DNA from: Phymorhynchus buccinoides
Taxonomy: Eukaryota; Mollusca; Gastropoda; Neogastropoda; Raphitomidae
DNA length: 64,000 nucleotides
NCBI GenBank assembly: GCA_017654935.2
Contig: CM065710.1
Span: 30,353,405 to 30,417,404, forward strand
Direction of reading: 5' to 3'
Position numbers and translations under genes: made by a program. This document shows, piece after piece, positions 46,089 through 58,900 of the stretch. The notes under the pieces are model-generated. The model searched no databases and was not told the origin of the DNA. It saw nothing but the letters and a program-made list of their open reading frames with translations. Numbering within the stretch: position 1 is the first letter of the stretch; every line of letters begins with the position of its first letter.

Positions 46089-46905
46089 TAAATACATTTT
46101 TTTATATGGTCTGTTGAGTTTTTGTTTGTTTTAATAATGTAATTTATTGATGAATGTTCTTTCATTTAATAGGTTTTTCACGTTTTGTTGTACATGTATG
46201 CATATTTTGCATTTTTATTTTATTTTTTAATTTTTTTAATTTTATTTCTTTAGTATGTTTTTTCTCTTTTTCAGTGTTATAAGTAACTATGATGTTAGGG
46301 CCTTCTTTTTTTTTCTTTTTCTTTTTTAATTATACACAGATAATATGAAGTTCAAATAGCCACCCACATTTTCAAATCCATTATTTTCTTCTTCATATCA
46401 GTAACAAAATATAGGTATTATACAAACTGTACACAAATTTCAAAACACAAGTTTATAACAGGTTTTCATGTTTTTAGGTGCCTGTTTTTCTTTTTGTTTG
46501 TTTTCTTTTCATTTTTTTTGCATAACTCTAATCGCATCGCAATGGTTTTGAATTATTCAAAAAACTCACAAATCACTCCAGCCATGCACACAAACAAAAC
46601 ATACATAAACAAAAGGAGAAATGAAAGATTACGGGTTTTTACTTCAGGCTTAGAGAAATAGGGAAGTGCTAGATCAGACTTTTTTTTATATAGAGATAAA
46701 AAATGTAGAAAAACCACCGATTGGTTCCCCCACAACGAACCACTACAAAAGCAAAGTCAGGGGGGAAATTATGGTCTAAGGGAGTGAAGCGAGTTTAGAA
46801 ATGACCAAGGCATGGTGTGCACACAGATTTACTTCCCTTGAAGCAAATGCATCAAATTGACGGCTACCTATTAATTCCGGACGAAACATTCTGAGACTTA
46901 GGTAC
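46089..46905 (+). other. AT-rich unassigned sequence
   Basis: T-rich tracts and no recognised gene or repeat. Confidence 0.5.
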
Positions 46906-47050
46906 TAGGTACTTTATAGTCACAGAGGCGTCTGTGAAATTCGGGTTGCTCCCACCTGGAGAGCGTGTCGCAGCCAGAGGCTTATGTAGGTTTTTCCTAA
47001 GCACCTTCACAATTATTAACATCATGGGCGCATCTACAAAATCATGGAAA
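46906..47050 (+). repeat. Left arm of the element that seeded the 76-bp array
   Basis: 'tactttatagtcacagaggc' and 'gaaattcgggttgct' are inverse to 'aacccgaatttcac' and 'gtgactataaagta' of the array unit. The array therefore seems to be the tandemly amplified right arm of a foldback element. Related arms are at about 22898-22955 and 53993-54045. Confidence 0.55.
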
Positions 47051-48266
47051 GCCTGAAAAGATCCAGAGTCCGCCAAGTCCCTAGTAACCCGAATTTCACT
47101 ATAAAGTATAAAGTGACTATAAAATACCCTGAAAAGATCCAGAGTCCGCCAAGTCCCTAGTAACCCGAATTTCACTATAAAGTATAAAGTGACTATAAAA
47201 TACCCTGAAAAGATCCAGAGTCCGCCAAGTCCCTAGTAACCCGAATTTCACTATAAAGTATAAAGTGACTATAAAATACCCTGAAAAGATCCAGAGTCCG
47301 CCAAGTCCCTAGTAACCCGAATTTCACTATAAAGTATAAAGTGACTATAAAATACCCTGAAAAGATCCAGAGTCCGCCAAGTCCCTAGTAACCCGAATTT
47401 CACTATAAAGTATAAAGTGACTATAAAATACCCTGAAAAGATCCAGAGTCCGCCAAGTCCCTAGTAACCCGAATTTCACTATAAAGTATAAAGTGACTAT
47501 AAAATACCCTGAAAAGATCCAGAGTCCGCCAAGTCCCTAGTAACCCGAATTTCACTATAAAGTATAAAGTGACTATAAAATACCCTGAAAAGATCCAGAG
47601 TCCGCCAAGTCCCTAGTAACCCGAATTTCACTATAAAGTATAAAGTGACTATAAAATACCCTGAAAAGATCCAGAGTCCGCCAAGTCCCTAGTAACCCGA
47701 ATTTCACTATAAAGTATAAAGTGACTATAAAATACCCTGAAAAGATCCAGAGTCCGCCAAGTCCCTAGTAACCCGAATTTCACTATAAAGTATAAAGTGA
47801 CTATAAAATACCCTGAAAAGATCCAGAGTCCGCCAAGTCCCTAGTAACCCGAATTTCACTATAAAGTATAAAGTGACTATAAAATACCCTGAAAAGATCC
47901 AGAGTCCGCCAAGTCCCTAGTAACCCGAATTTCACTATAAAGTATAAAGTGACTATAAAATACCCTGAAAAGATCCAGAGTCCGCCAAGTCCCTAGTAAC
48001 CCGAATTTCACTATAAAGTATAAAGTGACTATAAAATACCCTGAAAAGATCCAGAGTCCGCCAAGTCCCTAGTAACCCGAATTTCACTATAAAGTATAAA
48101 GTGACTATAAAATACCCTGAAAAGATCCAGAGTCCGCCAAGTCCCTAGTAACCCGAATTTCACTATAAAGTATAAAGTGACTATAAAATACCCTGAAAAG
48201 ATCCAGAGTCCGCCAAGTCCCTAGTAACCCGAATTTCACTATAAAGTATAAAGTGACTATAAAATA
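47051..48266 (+). repeat. 76-bp satellite, 16 units, essentially identical
   Basis: The unit starts 'ccctgaaaagatccagagtc' and continues 'cgccaagtccctagtaaccc', 'gaatttcactataaagtata' and 'aagtgactataaaata'. Sixteen units fill exactly 16 x 76 bases. Reading through, I see no difference between units except the first base of the first unit (g for c). Such uniformity means very recent amplification, active homogenisation or an assembly artefact. Confidence 0.93.
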
Positions 48267-48326
48267 CCAATATGTCACGTGAACGTTACTATTTATTATT
48301 ATTATCATGAGGTTGGGTTTTTTTTT

Positions 48327-48726
48327 GGTAAAGGTCAAGATGTGCCACCCCCCCTGCCTATCTCGGTTAATTGTATTTTTCCGTTATTGCCTTTCTTACC
48401 ATACATAAAGCTGTATTTTAGGAACATTTTTAGCTAATAACCTTTTTGGAATACTAACCCTAGCCCTAACCCTAACCCTACCCCCCACCGTATAAGACGG
48501 AAAAACGCAACGAACCACAACTGTGACAAATCGCGGTGTACTGCAGTACATAGTGGGGGGTAGGGTTAGGTTTAGGGGTAGGGTTAGGGTTAGGGTTAGT
48601 ATTCCAAAAAGGTAATTAGGTAAAAATGTTCCTAAAATACAGCTTTATGTATGGTAAGAAAGGCAAAAACGGAAAAATACAATTAACCGAGAAATGCATG
48701 GGGGGTGGCACATCTTTACCTTTACG
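48327..48726 (+). mobile_element. Foldback element with telomere-like core (copy 3)
   Basis: Ends GGTAAAGGTCAAGATGTGCC and GGCACATCTTTACCTTTACG. Left arm with CCCTAACCCTAACCCTA, right arm with TAGGGTTAGGGTTAGGGTTA. The loop is the same orientation as copy 1. Flanks are T-rich on both sides, so the 8-bp duplication is uncertain here. Confidence 0.82.
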
Positions 48727-48744
48727 CTTTTTTATTTCCTCTTG

Positions 48745-49003
48745 CCAAATGTACTAAAGCGTGACTGCAGCGTGAGTGACCCGGCCTCGCACTTTCTTTC
48801 TAGTTTGACAAAAAAATCGAACTGAACGTGGCCCAGTCCTTCGGATGGGGACTTAAAGCTAGTCTGACCCGTTGCGCTTTACGCACGTAAGAAAATCCCA
48901 CGGCAGTTGAAAGTCGGTAAGAGCAGGAAGAAATCCCGCTGCCTGGTATGGCCAAATTGATAGCTAAGTTTTCCAATTGTGCCCACACCCCCTCCTCACT
49001 CTG
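48745..49003 (+). mobile_element. tRNA-derived SINE, head degraded
   Basis: The body matches 16541-16830 ('ccttcggatggggacttaaa', 'gctttacgcacgtaag', 'cggcagttgaaagtcggtaa'). The A box is missing and the B-box region is shortened. Confidence 0.72.
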
Positions 49004-50134
49004 ACGGGCACATGGAATAAATTATGCAATACATACTTGCATGCATATTAATTTAGATAAATAAACAAGCGCGAAATCGCAATAGTTTGTGGCACGCGGT
49101 CTATTTTTACCACTCCAATCATGAGTTACCTCCCCTGGCTTTTCAATAATTTTAATCTGTAAACCAGAATGTTATCTCTGCACCATTTCGTAACTTTTTA
49201 TATCTTTTGGAAAACATTTAAAACTATGTATCCTACTTATACTCATCAAAAGAAGCACCGCATACTCGTCGTGTCTGTTGTAGTGTCTGTGTTACGTATG
49301 TTTATTATTTTGTACGCTTTTAAAATACATCATTTTAAAGAGCGGCCTCAATTAATTTCGAAATGTAGCCTCGACATGTGCCTTCCCGGGCCGAGAGGAC
49401 GTAAAACCCCAAAATTTCCATGTAGCCTCGATTTGAAGTGCGACAATTTTGGACCGACAGACCGACCGACCGACAAAGTGAGTTATAGGTTTGTGGCTTG
49501 AGCCACAAACAAAAAGAACAAAACACAGAAAGGAAAGAAACGAAGAAGTGAAACAGAATTTGAAGAGAGACAGGGAGATTATAACTCTACAGCATTAAAC
49601 AGTCTACATTTTACACTTTGGAATACAGTAGCCTACTTATTTAACTATAGAACAAGATGTGAATATTAAAAATATTGATGCTAATGTGAAAACCTACCGC
49701 TTTCGGAAATAAATTTGTGGGCAGTGTCGATAAACAATCTACATTTTACGCTTTGGAATACAATATTTAACAATAGAACTTCTAATGTTTTATATCTAGT
49801 TCTATTGTTAAATATTGTATGAAAGGAATATTGAAGAAAGTTGCTGGAATCAATGTGCCGGACCCTTTTGCGCAAAAGTGACAGTTGGGCAGGCATCTCT
49901 CTCTCTGTCTCTCTCTATCATCTCTCTCTCTTTTTTTTTTTTTTAAGAATAGGGGTTTAACGCCCTCTGGACCAAAGGGCCATATGAGGCATTTAAAATT
50001 GGATTTATATATATATGTCTCTCTCTCCCAACCGCACACATTTTTTATTTAGAATGGCCCTTTTCTCCATCAAATGAATAAAACAATACTGTATTAGTGA
50101 TAAAATGTATTTAAGATACACGTATATCCTTTTC

Positions 50135-50135
<1 letters not shown>
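49004..50135 (+). other. Unassigned sequence with small repeats
   Basis: 49430-49500 has (GACC)n 'gaccgacagaccgaccgacc' followed by 'gagttataggtttgt', a motif I associate with an interspersed repeat. 49759-49819 is a short hairpin ('caatatttaacaatagaact' and its inverse). 49940-49998 ('ggtttaacgccctctggacc', 'gggccatatgaggcat') is the inverse of 63188-63232, so a dispersed repeat. Confidence 0.45.

Positions 50136-50174
<39 letters not shown>
50136..50174 (+). repeat. Poly-C homopolymer (39 bases)
   Basis: Uninterrupted C run. Its length is probably approximate. Confidence 0.9.
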
Positions 50175-51704
50175 TTCTTTTTCATTTTCTTTGTAAATAA
50201 TTATATCTTAGTGTAGAATTTTCTGTTTTAGAGGCCACTTGAGGAGAGATAAAAAATTCAAACAGGGGACTTAACACATTGTTTCTGGACTTACAGAAAG
50301 ACAAGTTATTTCCCGTCAAGTTTGGGTCTTGAAATCCAATAGCCTGCTGTCTAATAATTATAACTACAGAGGGTTTCTTTGCTGCAACTTACTCCTCATG
50401 ACCCCTACTGTCGAGTATGCAAAGCTATGAAGTCGAAGTTACTCCGATAAGTATGTAATTAGACAATTTATTAGTGATGTCATACCCTTCCAAAAGAATA
50501 CGTCATGTAGCATCTCATTTTAAAGCTCTCAATGAGAGCAAAAAAATATACAAGCAAGCGCATATTAATATCTGTTTGTTACCTAGAAATAAATTTTTAA
50601 AAACAACGGTCGGCCTACGATCATAACGAAGTGGCCAGACAGGTCATTATTCAGCAACAGATTCATTATCTCCGTATCTGTAAGCAAAGACTTAAGTCAT
50701 TATAAAGAAAAATAGTCAATACCAAACAATTGTATCGACGTCGTGATCAATATCCACAAAACCAGAAAAAAGGGGGGTGGGGGAGATGGTACTTGGGGGT
50801 AAAGACAGTGATTAGATAGGGCAGCGATTTAATGCTCCAAAAAAAATAGATGATTTTGACAAAAAAACAGATGCTTGTGGCAAAAGAAAAGACCATCTAA
50901 CCCTAACCCTAACCACGGAAAGAACCAAGAAATAGAGCAGGAGGGTGTAAATCTACATATTTGCCCAGAAATCGATGTACAGCCTTATACTATTTTTTGC
51001 TGGAACCATTCCTTTTTTTGGGTTGATAAATTTTAAGTCATTAGATAGGCCCATTTCTATATGGATTATCGTGATAGGAAAGGGGGGTGTAGTGAGGAAA
51101 GTGGAAAGGGTATGGAGCTGGGGGGGTTATGAATTAGCCTTATTCCACACGGGCTTGGTTGTGGGCTGGAGTGGAGATAATATGCACCAGTTCTATGGAG
51201 ATTTCCCCTCACTTTCTTTTCGATGCAAATTAAAATATCTTCCTCTGCGCGACCTCATCCTTGGTGAATTTGTAATATTGCGTTATGCATGTTGTGAGCT
51301 TCTGTTGTTGAATCTACACGTCGTGTAGGCTACTGTTGTTGTAATGTTGCAAGTGCGCGCGCAGACATTGCAAAGGGCAATAACTCTTGTAAAAAAAAAA
51401 AAAGAAGGCTTTTTGTCGTGTTAGTCTCCCTTGTTACATGGCGTTCTTTTTCCGCAATAGGTGTACAGCAGCTATGCAGCAATGCAATGGGGATTCATCA
51501 CTTTACGTACACGCACGCTCTCTTGTACTTATTTGTTTTCAAACTGTTGGGGTGAATGCATGCATCGACGTACTACTCACGCAAGCGAGTGGGTGCTGCG
51601 TTCAGCAGCCTTCAATGGTGTTACGAATCTTCAAAATCGAAGGTTGATTTCCCTGTCTTCATGGTATAAACCACCCCCGCCAGAATAGAGTCTGAAACCG
51701 GGTA
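50175..51704 (+). other. Unassigned sequence
   Basis: A short interstitial telomere-like CTAACCCTAACCCTAACC lies at about 50897-50914. No gene recognised. Confidence 0.5.
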
Positions 51705-51923
51705 GGGGAAGACGGGGTAAAAAGCGCATGGGCGGGTAAGAAGCCCACCCCAATTATTTCATGAAATAAAAGAAAATTTCAGTCAAATTTGCCCATGAGA
51801 CGAATGCTAGACATTAACGCTCGTCTCAAGGGCAAAATGAGACTGAAATTTGCTTCATTTCATGAGATAATTGGGGTGGGCTTCTTACCCGCCCATGCGC
51901 TTTTTACCCCGTCTTCCCCTAAT
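51705..51923. mobile_element. Foldback MITE, 219 bp, TA-flanked
   Basis: Left arm 'taggggaagacggggtaaaa' to 'agcccaccccaattat' is mirrored by the right arm 'ataattggggtgggcttctt' to 'gtcttccccta'. Inner arms with 'gaaatttcagtcaaatttgc' / 'gagactgaaatttgcttc' also pair. TA at both borders suggests a Tc1/mariner-type target. Confidence 0.75.
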
Positions 51924-52349
51924 ATTTCTCAATGTTCTTGCTCTTACAGCATTAAACCTTATAAAGTGTCTGCACTCGTTAACAAAATAATGGTTTCAAT
52001 TTCTTATCAATTCTTCTGAACGTGTTAATTTCTGTCTTGGTCTGTTATGTAAATGTCGTTTCTGTCTGTCTCTGTCTCTATCTCTGTCTCTGTTTTTCAG
52101 TCACAGTGTCCGTTGTAGGGCGCACTTAGGATACGGAGAGGCCTGTCTTTCATACTCGTGGGTCTGTTTATCTCTCTGTAAGTCTGCCAGGAAGCGGTGA
52201 AAACCAGTCTTCGGGTGTGGTGCCATGTGGTGTCAAGGTGTACATCATCATTGTCTGTTTCAATAAAACTTAGATGTATTACACACACACTTCTCTTCAA
52301 CTGCTCGTGTTCCGCTTCTGTGCTCGGTGTGGGAGCGATGGGAGAGAGA

Positions 52350-52410
<61 letters not shown>

Positions 52411-52540
52411 TGTGTGTGTGTGTGTGTTTCTGTATGCGTGTGTGCATTGAAACAGTGATGCGAGCGCATGTGTGCAGACTATGTGTGTACGTTTAAGCTT
52501 TTGTTTCTTTTCGCTATCCCAATGACAGTAACAGACAGTT
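51924..52540 (+). other. Unassigned sequence with (GA)n-(GT)n
   Basis: (GA)n at 52345-52408 runs into (GT)n at 52409-52427. Serine/leucine frames on the other strand are artefacts. Confidence 0.6.
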
Positions 52541-52775
52541 CGATGGCTTGGAGTCAAAACGGACTATCTTTAGATAGTCAATTGACGTATTAGTGGATGT
52601 ATTACGAAAACTAATAACTTGTATCAAACAATGACTGCAGAAATGTAAAAAGGGGTGTGTGCTTTTTTGTATTTCAGCAGTCTCTTTCTTAATAAAAGTT
52701 ATTAGTTTTCGTAATAAGTTCAATAATATGTCAATGGACTATCTAAAGATAGTCCGTTTTGACTCCAAGCCATCG
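52541..52775. mobile_element. Foldback MITE, 235 bp
   Basis: The left end 'cgatggcttggagtcaaaac' plus 'ggactatctttagatagtc' is mirrored at the right ('gactatctaaagatagtccg' plus 'ttttgactccaagccatcg'). Inner 'tattacgaaaactaataact' pairs with 'agttattagttttcgtaata'. Confidence 0.75.
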
Positions 52776-53094
52776 CGCGGCATCTTCTATCTAGGCCGTA
52801 CAGTGGCGTTGCTCCCACACCACTCATTCCGAATCCCAATTCACAGCCACACCCTGGCTTGTCAGGTCACAGAATCCGAAACCAGCCGTCCAAGGGGAGC
52901 GGAGTGTATGTTAGGTCATCAGGAGGCAACCAACCGAGGAGACACTGCACTGCTGATGAGTCACTTTGGTGGAGTTCAGTGGAGCGTGTTTTGAGCTACC
53001 ATACACAGGACACCACCTAAGTTCCCTCCCGAAGGCAATAATGTCTTGGACACGGAGCTGAGGTCCTCCTTCCCCCGGGTTGGGCTTCCATACA
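52776..53094 (+). other. Unassigned sequence
   Basis: Moderately GC-rich, without a recognised gene. Words such as 'ccgtatggaggcacgag' further on at 54380 suggest an old repeat, but this is not established. Confidence 0.4.
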
Positions 53095-53412
53095 AATAGT
53101 TACCCCACCTTCTGGAAGTTCTGTGCTTGTAACTTCCTCTAATCTGTCTCTCTTTGATTCTGCCTTTTTCTTTGCTTTATGTCATCTACTATCTTTCTGA
53201 CTTTTTGGCCCATTCTCCATGCCTTTTTCAGTCCCCCCCCCCCCCCAAAAAAAAATCTTCCATATTAAAGTTTTCTCCTTTGAGCTCCTCCGAAATCGGA
53301 ATGTGTCCGGGATGAATGCAGCGAGGAGATCACTGAAAACTGGACTGGAAAACGGACACATACGTATCCGTTGTGGCCTTATGGCCTGGGAACGCAGAAG
53401 AAGAAGAGATCG
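53095..53412 (+). repeat. Interspersed repeat, also at 19985 and 54050
   Basis: 'tagttaccccaccttctgga', 'agttctgtgcttgtaacttc', 'catctactatctttctg' and the end 'ttatggcctgggaacgcaga' recur at about 19995-20165 (same strand). In reverse complement they recur at 54050-54330. Class unknown. Confidence 0.6.
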
Positions 53413-53512
53413 TCCCCTTGAGGGCGCCTGTATGCGCTTTAATTCCAAGACACTTTGAGAAGTACTGACAGTGCATCACACAGAGAACACAGATTCCCTG
53501 CGGTGCATGGAG

Positions 53513-53578
53513 GCTTTGCACATGTTGAATGGAGGCTTTGCACATGTTGAATGGAGGCTTTGCACATGTTGAGTCCTT
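53513..53578 (+). repeat. Three 22-bp tandem units
   Basis: 'ggaggctttgcacatgttga' repeated three times with at/gt linkers. Confidence 0.8.
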
Positions 53579-53653
53579 CATGAGTCTGTCTTCTTCCCTT
53601 CTTCTGCGTTCCCAGGCCATATGGCCATAATGGGTAAGGTACAGAGTGAGAAA

Positions 53654-53939
53654 GGTGGCAGGGTGGTTAAGACCGTTCGCCTGCCAAATGTAATGAGTGA
53701 CTGCAACGTGAGTGACCCGGGTTCGTCGGAATCCCGGCCTCCTCGCCCTTTCTTTCTAGTTTGACAGGAAAATCGAACTGAACGTCCAGTCCTTCGGATG
53801 GGGACTTAAAGCTAGTCTGACCCGTGCGCTTTACGCACGTAAAAGTCCCACGGCAGTTGAAAGTCGGTAAGAACATGGAGAAATACCGCTGCCTGGTATG
53901 ACCAAATTGATAGCTAGGTTCCTCCTCACACACACACAC
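53654..53939 (+). mobile_element. tRNA-derived SINE
   Basis: Head 'ggtggcagggtggttaagac' (A-box-like) and a B-box region 'gggttcgtcggaatcccggc' with a small insertion, then the same body as 16541-16830. It ends in a CA/A-rich tail. Confidence 0.78.
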
Positions 53940-54049
53940 CCAAAAAACAAAAAAACAAAAAAATTGGCTAGGCGACGCGCTATCCGGGGGAGAGCAGCCC
54001 GAATTTCACAGAGATAAGTCTCTGTGACTAGAATATACTAAATACCATA

Positions 54050-54345
54050 TGTGTCCCAGTTTTCAGTTTTTTTGTGGTCTCCCCCGCCGGCTTGCGTACA
54101 GCCGACACATTCCGATTTCCGGAGGAGCTCAAATAAATAAAAATATTTGGAAGATTTTTTTTTTTAAAGCAGGAGAATGGGCTATTAAAAATTGTAGATG
54201 ATAGTAAGAAAAGGAACAAAACACTGAGTGAAAGAGAGGCAGATACAAGCACATAATTTCCAGAAGATGGGGGCACTATTTTGTGGTCCGTAAGATTTGT
54301 ACCAAAAGACCCTTAATTGGTATCCCCACTGGGGAGAGACTTGTC
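54050..54345 (-). repeat. Reverse copy of the 53095 interspersed repeat
   Basis: Contains the inverse of 'ccattctcctgc', 'catctactatctttc' and 'cttctggaa...tgtgcttgta', in the expected order, ending near 'ggtatccccactggggag'. Confidence 0.55.
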
Positions 54346-55400
54346 AGTGGAAGGGGTGGGGTCATCCAGCTCCCCGTATGGAGGCACGAGGCATCCACCC
54401 ATGCCGTCACTGCGCCCCTGTGAGGCTGTCTTAATTCAAGTTGAAATCGTGATCAAATTCATAGCACACAAGAGACCCACAAAACAAAAATCCAACTGGA
54501 AAGAACCGTGTCGATTTATTGACAGTGACCAACATTGCAGAAGCAATAATTTAATGCAGCAGCAGATAATTTTTAATTTAACACAATTTGTGGCAGTTCG
54601 AAAATTAAAAAAAATTCCCCCGCAACATTTCAACTCTTTTTTTTTATAGCTTTTTTTTTAACGCGAATCATCAATATCGCAAATAATAATATAACGATTA
54701 ATAATTAGGATAAACACCGATGTTCGTTCCTCAGCCGCAGTGGTGGTGGTGGTGGTGGTGGTGGTGGTGTGCCCTCTGGTCAGTGAAAGATGGACACGTG
54801 ACAGCTGGTCACTTGTAATGTGGGTTGATCAGCCAGGCCCCTTTGACCAGAAGGAGCGGTCACTCCCCACTGTACACATAAAGGGATTCAATAGGAATTG
54901 TTCGGAGTAATTTCGTGGTGTGTGGGAGTGATCTTGCCTATTTCAATCCGGGTCGAACAGGGGAAGTTACTCTACCTTCAGGTAGATCCCCAGCTCTCGC
55001 CTCGTGTGTTTGAATAGACTTACATCACTTAGAACACCGTGCGTCATTCCGAGAAATTGATGTCATTTATATTTTGACGTCACATTTTATCGAGTTCGCT
55101 CAGTTTGTGGATAACTGGCCGCCCCTCATTTTTTCTATTAAAAAAAAAAAGTTTGCAAGTCGCTGACTCGCATCCTGCGGTTTCAAGCTTCGACGCCATG
55201 CCACCATGGTTGCTATGGTTTTGACCGTGTAAGTCGAGGTAATCAACTAATTTTCACCAAGTGCTCTCACCTAGTTGCCAACACGTACAAAGGTTATTCA
55301 ATAAATTATTACTTTAACATATGGCAGAAACGCTGAACATTGATATTTATGGAATAGAAGTTCCACAATCATATTATGTTAATTGCTACGAATATGTACT
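54346..55400 (+). other. Unassigned sequence
   Basis: Includes (TGG)n at 54740-54768. No gene recognised. Confidence 0.5.
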
Positions 55401-55406
55401 TTATTC

Positions 55407-55409
<3 letters not shown>

Positions 55410-55473
<64 letters not shown>

Positions 55474-55563
55474 CATTTAACGTCTATCCACTTCTCGTGA
55501 TATTAGACAAAAGGATAAACACCACGACAAGGACAAAAGGATAAACACTTTGTATATAAATAT

Positions 55564-55622
<59 letters not shown>

Positions 55623-55640
55623 TGTGTGTACGTGCGTGTG
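55410..55640 (+). repeat. Two (GT)n tracts
   Basis: GT repeats at 55410-55471 and 55566-55620, the second grading into GTGCGT variants to about 55690. They are separated by about 95 bp that includes a short 'aaaaggataaacac' duplication. Confidence 0.93.
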
Positions 55641-55698
55641 CGTGCGTGTGCGTGTGTGCGAGCGTGTGTGCGAGCGTGCGTGCGTGTATGTGCAAAGG

Positions 55699-55950
55699 TT
55701 TCCATGTTTGAGAGCCATTGTCTCAAAAGACTGCAAGAGCCAGTGCAAAGTTTCCACATTAGAGAGCCATTGTCTCAAAAGACTGCAAGAGCCAGTGCAA
55801 ATGTTTCCACATTAGAGAGCCATTGTCTCAAAAGACTGCAAGAGCCAGTGCAAATGTTTCCACATTAGAGAGCCATTAATGGTCTCAAAAGTCTAGCAAG
55901 AGCCAGGGCAAAAGTTTCCACATTTGAGAGCCATTAATTGTTACAAAAGA
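55699..55950 (+). repeat. 52-bp tandem repeat, about five units
   Basis: The unit 'tttccacattagagagccat' plus 'tgtctcaaaagactgcaaga' plus 'gccagtgcaaa' starts at 55699, 55751 and 55804, then more diverged copies follow. It lies immediately before the large 28-bp array. Confidence 0.85.
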
Positions 55951-55964
55951 CTAGTAACAACTTA

Positions 55965-58900
55965 CCCTACACCCCTGTTTTGCCCTGACTTACCCTACAC
56001 CCCTGTTTTGCCCTGACCTACCTTACACCCCTGTTTTACCCTACACCCCTGTTTTGCCCTGACCTACCCTACACCCCTGTTTTGCCCTGACTTACCCTAC
56101 ACCCCTGTTTTGCTCTTACCTACCCTACACCCCTGTTTTACCCTACACCCCTGTTTTACCCTACACCCCTGTTTTACCCTACACCCCTGTTTTGCCCTGA
56201 TTTACCCTACACCCCTGTTTTGCCCTGACTTACCCTACACCCCTGTTTTGCCCTGATTTACCCCACACCCCTGTTTTGCCCTGACTTACCCTACACCCCT
56301 ATTTTGCTCTGACTTAAATTACCCTACACCCCTGTTTTACCCTACCCCCTGTTTTGCCCCACTTACCCTACACCCCTGTTTTGCCCCAACTTACCCTACA
56401 CCCCTGTTTTGCCCTACACCCCTGTTTTGCCCCAACTTACCCTACACCCCTGTTTTGCCCTACACCCCTGTTTTGCCCCAACTTACCCTACACCCCTGTT
56501 TTGCCCCACACCCCTGTTTTGCCCCAACTTACCCTACACCCCTGTTTTGCCCCAACTTACCCTACACCCCTGTTTTGCCCTGACCTACCCTACACCCCTG
56601 TTTTGTCCTGACCTACCCTACATTGTTTTGTCCTGACCTACCCTACACCCCTGTTTTGTCCTGACCTACCCTACATCCCTGTTTTGTCCTGACCTACCCT
56701 ACAACCCTGTTTTGTCCTGACCTACCCTACAACCCTGTTTTGTCCTGACCTACCCTACATCCCTGTTTTGTCCTGACCTACCCTACATCCCTGTTTTGTC
56801 CTGACCTACCCTACACCCCTGTTTTGGCCTGACCTACCCTACAACCCTGTTTTGTCCTGACCTACCCTACATCCCTGTTTTGTCCTGACCTACCCTACAT
56901 CCCTGTTTTGTCCTGACCTACCCTACAACCCTGTTTTGGCCTGACCTACCCTACATCCCTGTTTTGTCCTGACCTACCCTACACCCCTGTTTTGTCCTGA
57001 CCTACCCTACATCCCTGTTTTGTCCTGACCTACCCTACAACCCTGTTTTGTCCTGACCTACCCTACAACCCTGTTTTGTCCTGACCTACCCTACAACCCT
57101 GTTTTGTCCTGACCTACCCTACAACCCTGTTTTGTCCTGACCTACCCTACAACCCTGTTTTGTCCTGACCTACCCTACATCCCTGTTTTGTCCTGACCTA
57201 CCCTACATCCCTGTTTTGTCCTGACCTACCCTACACCCCTGTTTTGTCCTGACCTACCCTACATCCCTGTTTTGTCCTGACCTACCCTACATCCCTGTTT
57301 TGGCCTGACCTACCCTACACCCCTGTTTTGGCCTGACCTACCCTACAACCCTGTTTTGTCCTGACCTACCCTACAACCCTGTTTTGGCCTGACCTACCCT
57401 ACAACCCTGTTTTGTCCTGACCTACCCTACAACCCTGTTTTGTCCTGACCTACCCTACATCCCTGTTTTGTCCTGACCTACCCTACATCCCTGTTTTGTC
57501 CTGACCTACCCTACACCCCTGTTTTGGCCTGATCTACCCTACAACCCTGTTTTGTCCTGACCTACCCTACATCCCTGTTTTGTCCTGACCTACCCTACAT
57601 CCCTGTTTTGTCCTGACCTACCCTACATCCCTGTTTTGTCCTGACCTACCCTACATCCCTGTTTTGTCCTGACCTACCCTACATCCCTGTTTTGTCCTGA
57701 CCTACCCTACATCCCTGTTTTGTCCTGACCTACCCTACACCCCTGTTTTGTCCTGACCTACCCTACATCCCTGTTTTGTCCTGACCTACCCTACACCCCT
57801 GTTTTGGCCTGATCTACCCTACACCCCTGTTTTGTCCTGACCTACCCTACATCCCTGTTTTGTCCTGACCTACCCTACATCCCTGTTTTGTCCTGACCTA
57901 CCCTACACCCCTGTTTTGGCCTGACCTACCCTACACCCCTGTTTTGGCCTGACCTACCCTACATCCCTGTTTTGTCCTGACCTACCCTACAACCCTGTTT
58001 TGTCCTGACCTACCCTACATCCCTGTTTTGGCCTGACCTACCCTACAACCCTGTTTTGGCCTGACCTACCCTACATCCCTGTTTTGGCCTGACCTACCCT
58101 ACATCCCTGTTTGACCTGACCTACCCTACATCCCTGTTTTGGCCTGACCTACCCTGCATCCCTGTTTTGGCCTGACCTACCCTACATCCCTGTTTTGGCC
58201 TGACCTACCCTACATCCCTGTTTTGTCCTGACCTACCCTACATCCCTGTTTTGTCCTGACCTACCCTACATCCCTGTTTTGGCCTGACCTACCCTACATC
58301 CCTGTTTTGTCCTGACCTACCCTACGCCCCTGTTTTGGCCTGACCTACCCTGCATCCCTGTTTTGGCCTGACCTACCCTACAACCCTGTTTTGTCCTGAC
58401 CTACCCTACATCCCTGTTTTGTCCTGACCTACCCTACATCCCTGTTTTGTCCTGACCTACCCTACAACCCTGTTTTGTCCTGACCTACCCTACATCCCTG
58501 TTTTGGCCTGACCTACCCTACATCCCTGTTTTGGCCTGACCTACCCTACGCCCCTGTTTTGGCCTGACCTACCCTACATCCCTGTTTTGGCCTGACCTAC
58601 CCTACACCCCTGTTTTGGCCTGACCTACCCTACATCCCTGTTTTGGCCTGACCTACCCTACGCCCCTGTTTTGGCCTGACCTACCCTACAACCCTGTTTT
58701 GGCCTGACCTACCCTACATCCCTGTTTTGGCCTGACCTACCCTACAACCCTGTTTTGGCCTGACCTACCCTACATCCCTGTTTTGGCCTGACCTACCCTA
58801 CGCCCCTGTTTTGGCCTGACCTACCCTACGCCCCTGTTTTGGCCTGACCTACCCTACATCCCTGTTTTGGCCTGACCTACCCTACGCCCCTGTTTTGGCC

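Noticed and set aside
50897..50914. Chromosome end
   Set aside because: Only about three CCCTAA repeats inside ordinary sequence. The other telomere-like stretches are inside foldback elements.
56354..56636. Open frames of proline/threonine/cysteine repeats in the 28-bp minisatellite
   Set aside because: They exist only where unit length happens to keep a frame and stop when it changes. There is no signal peptide, start context or codon-level conservation.
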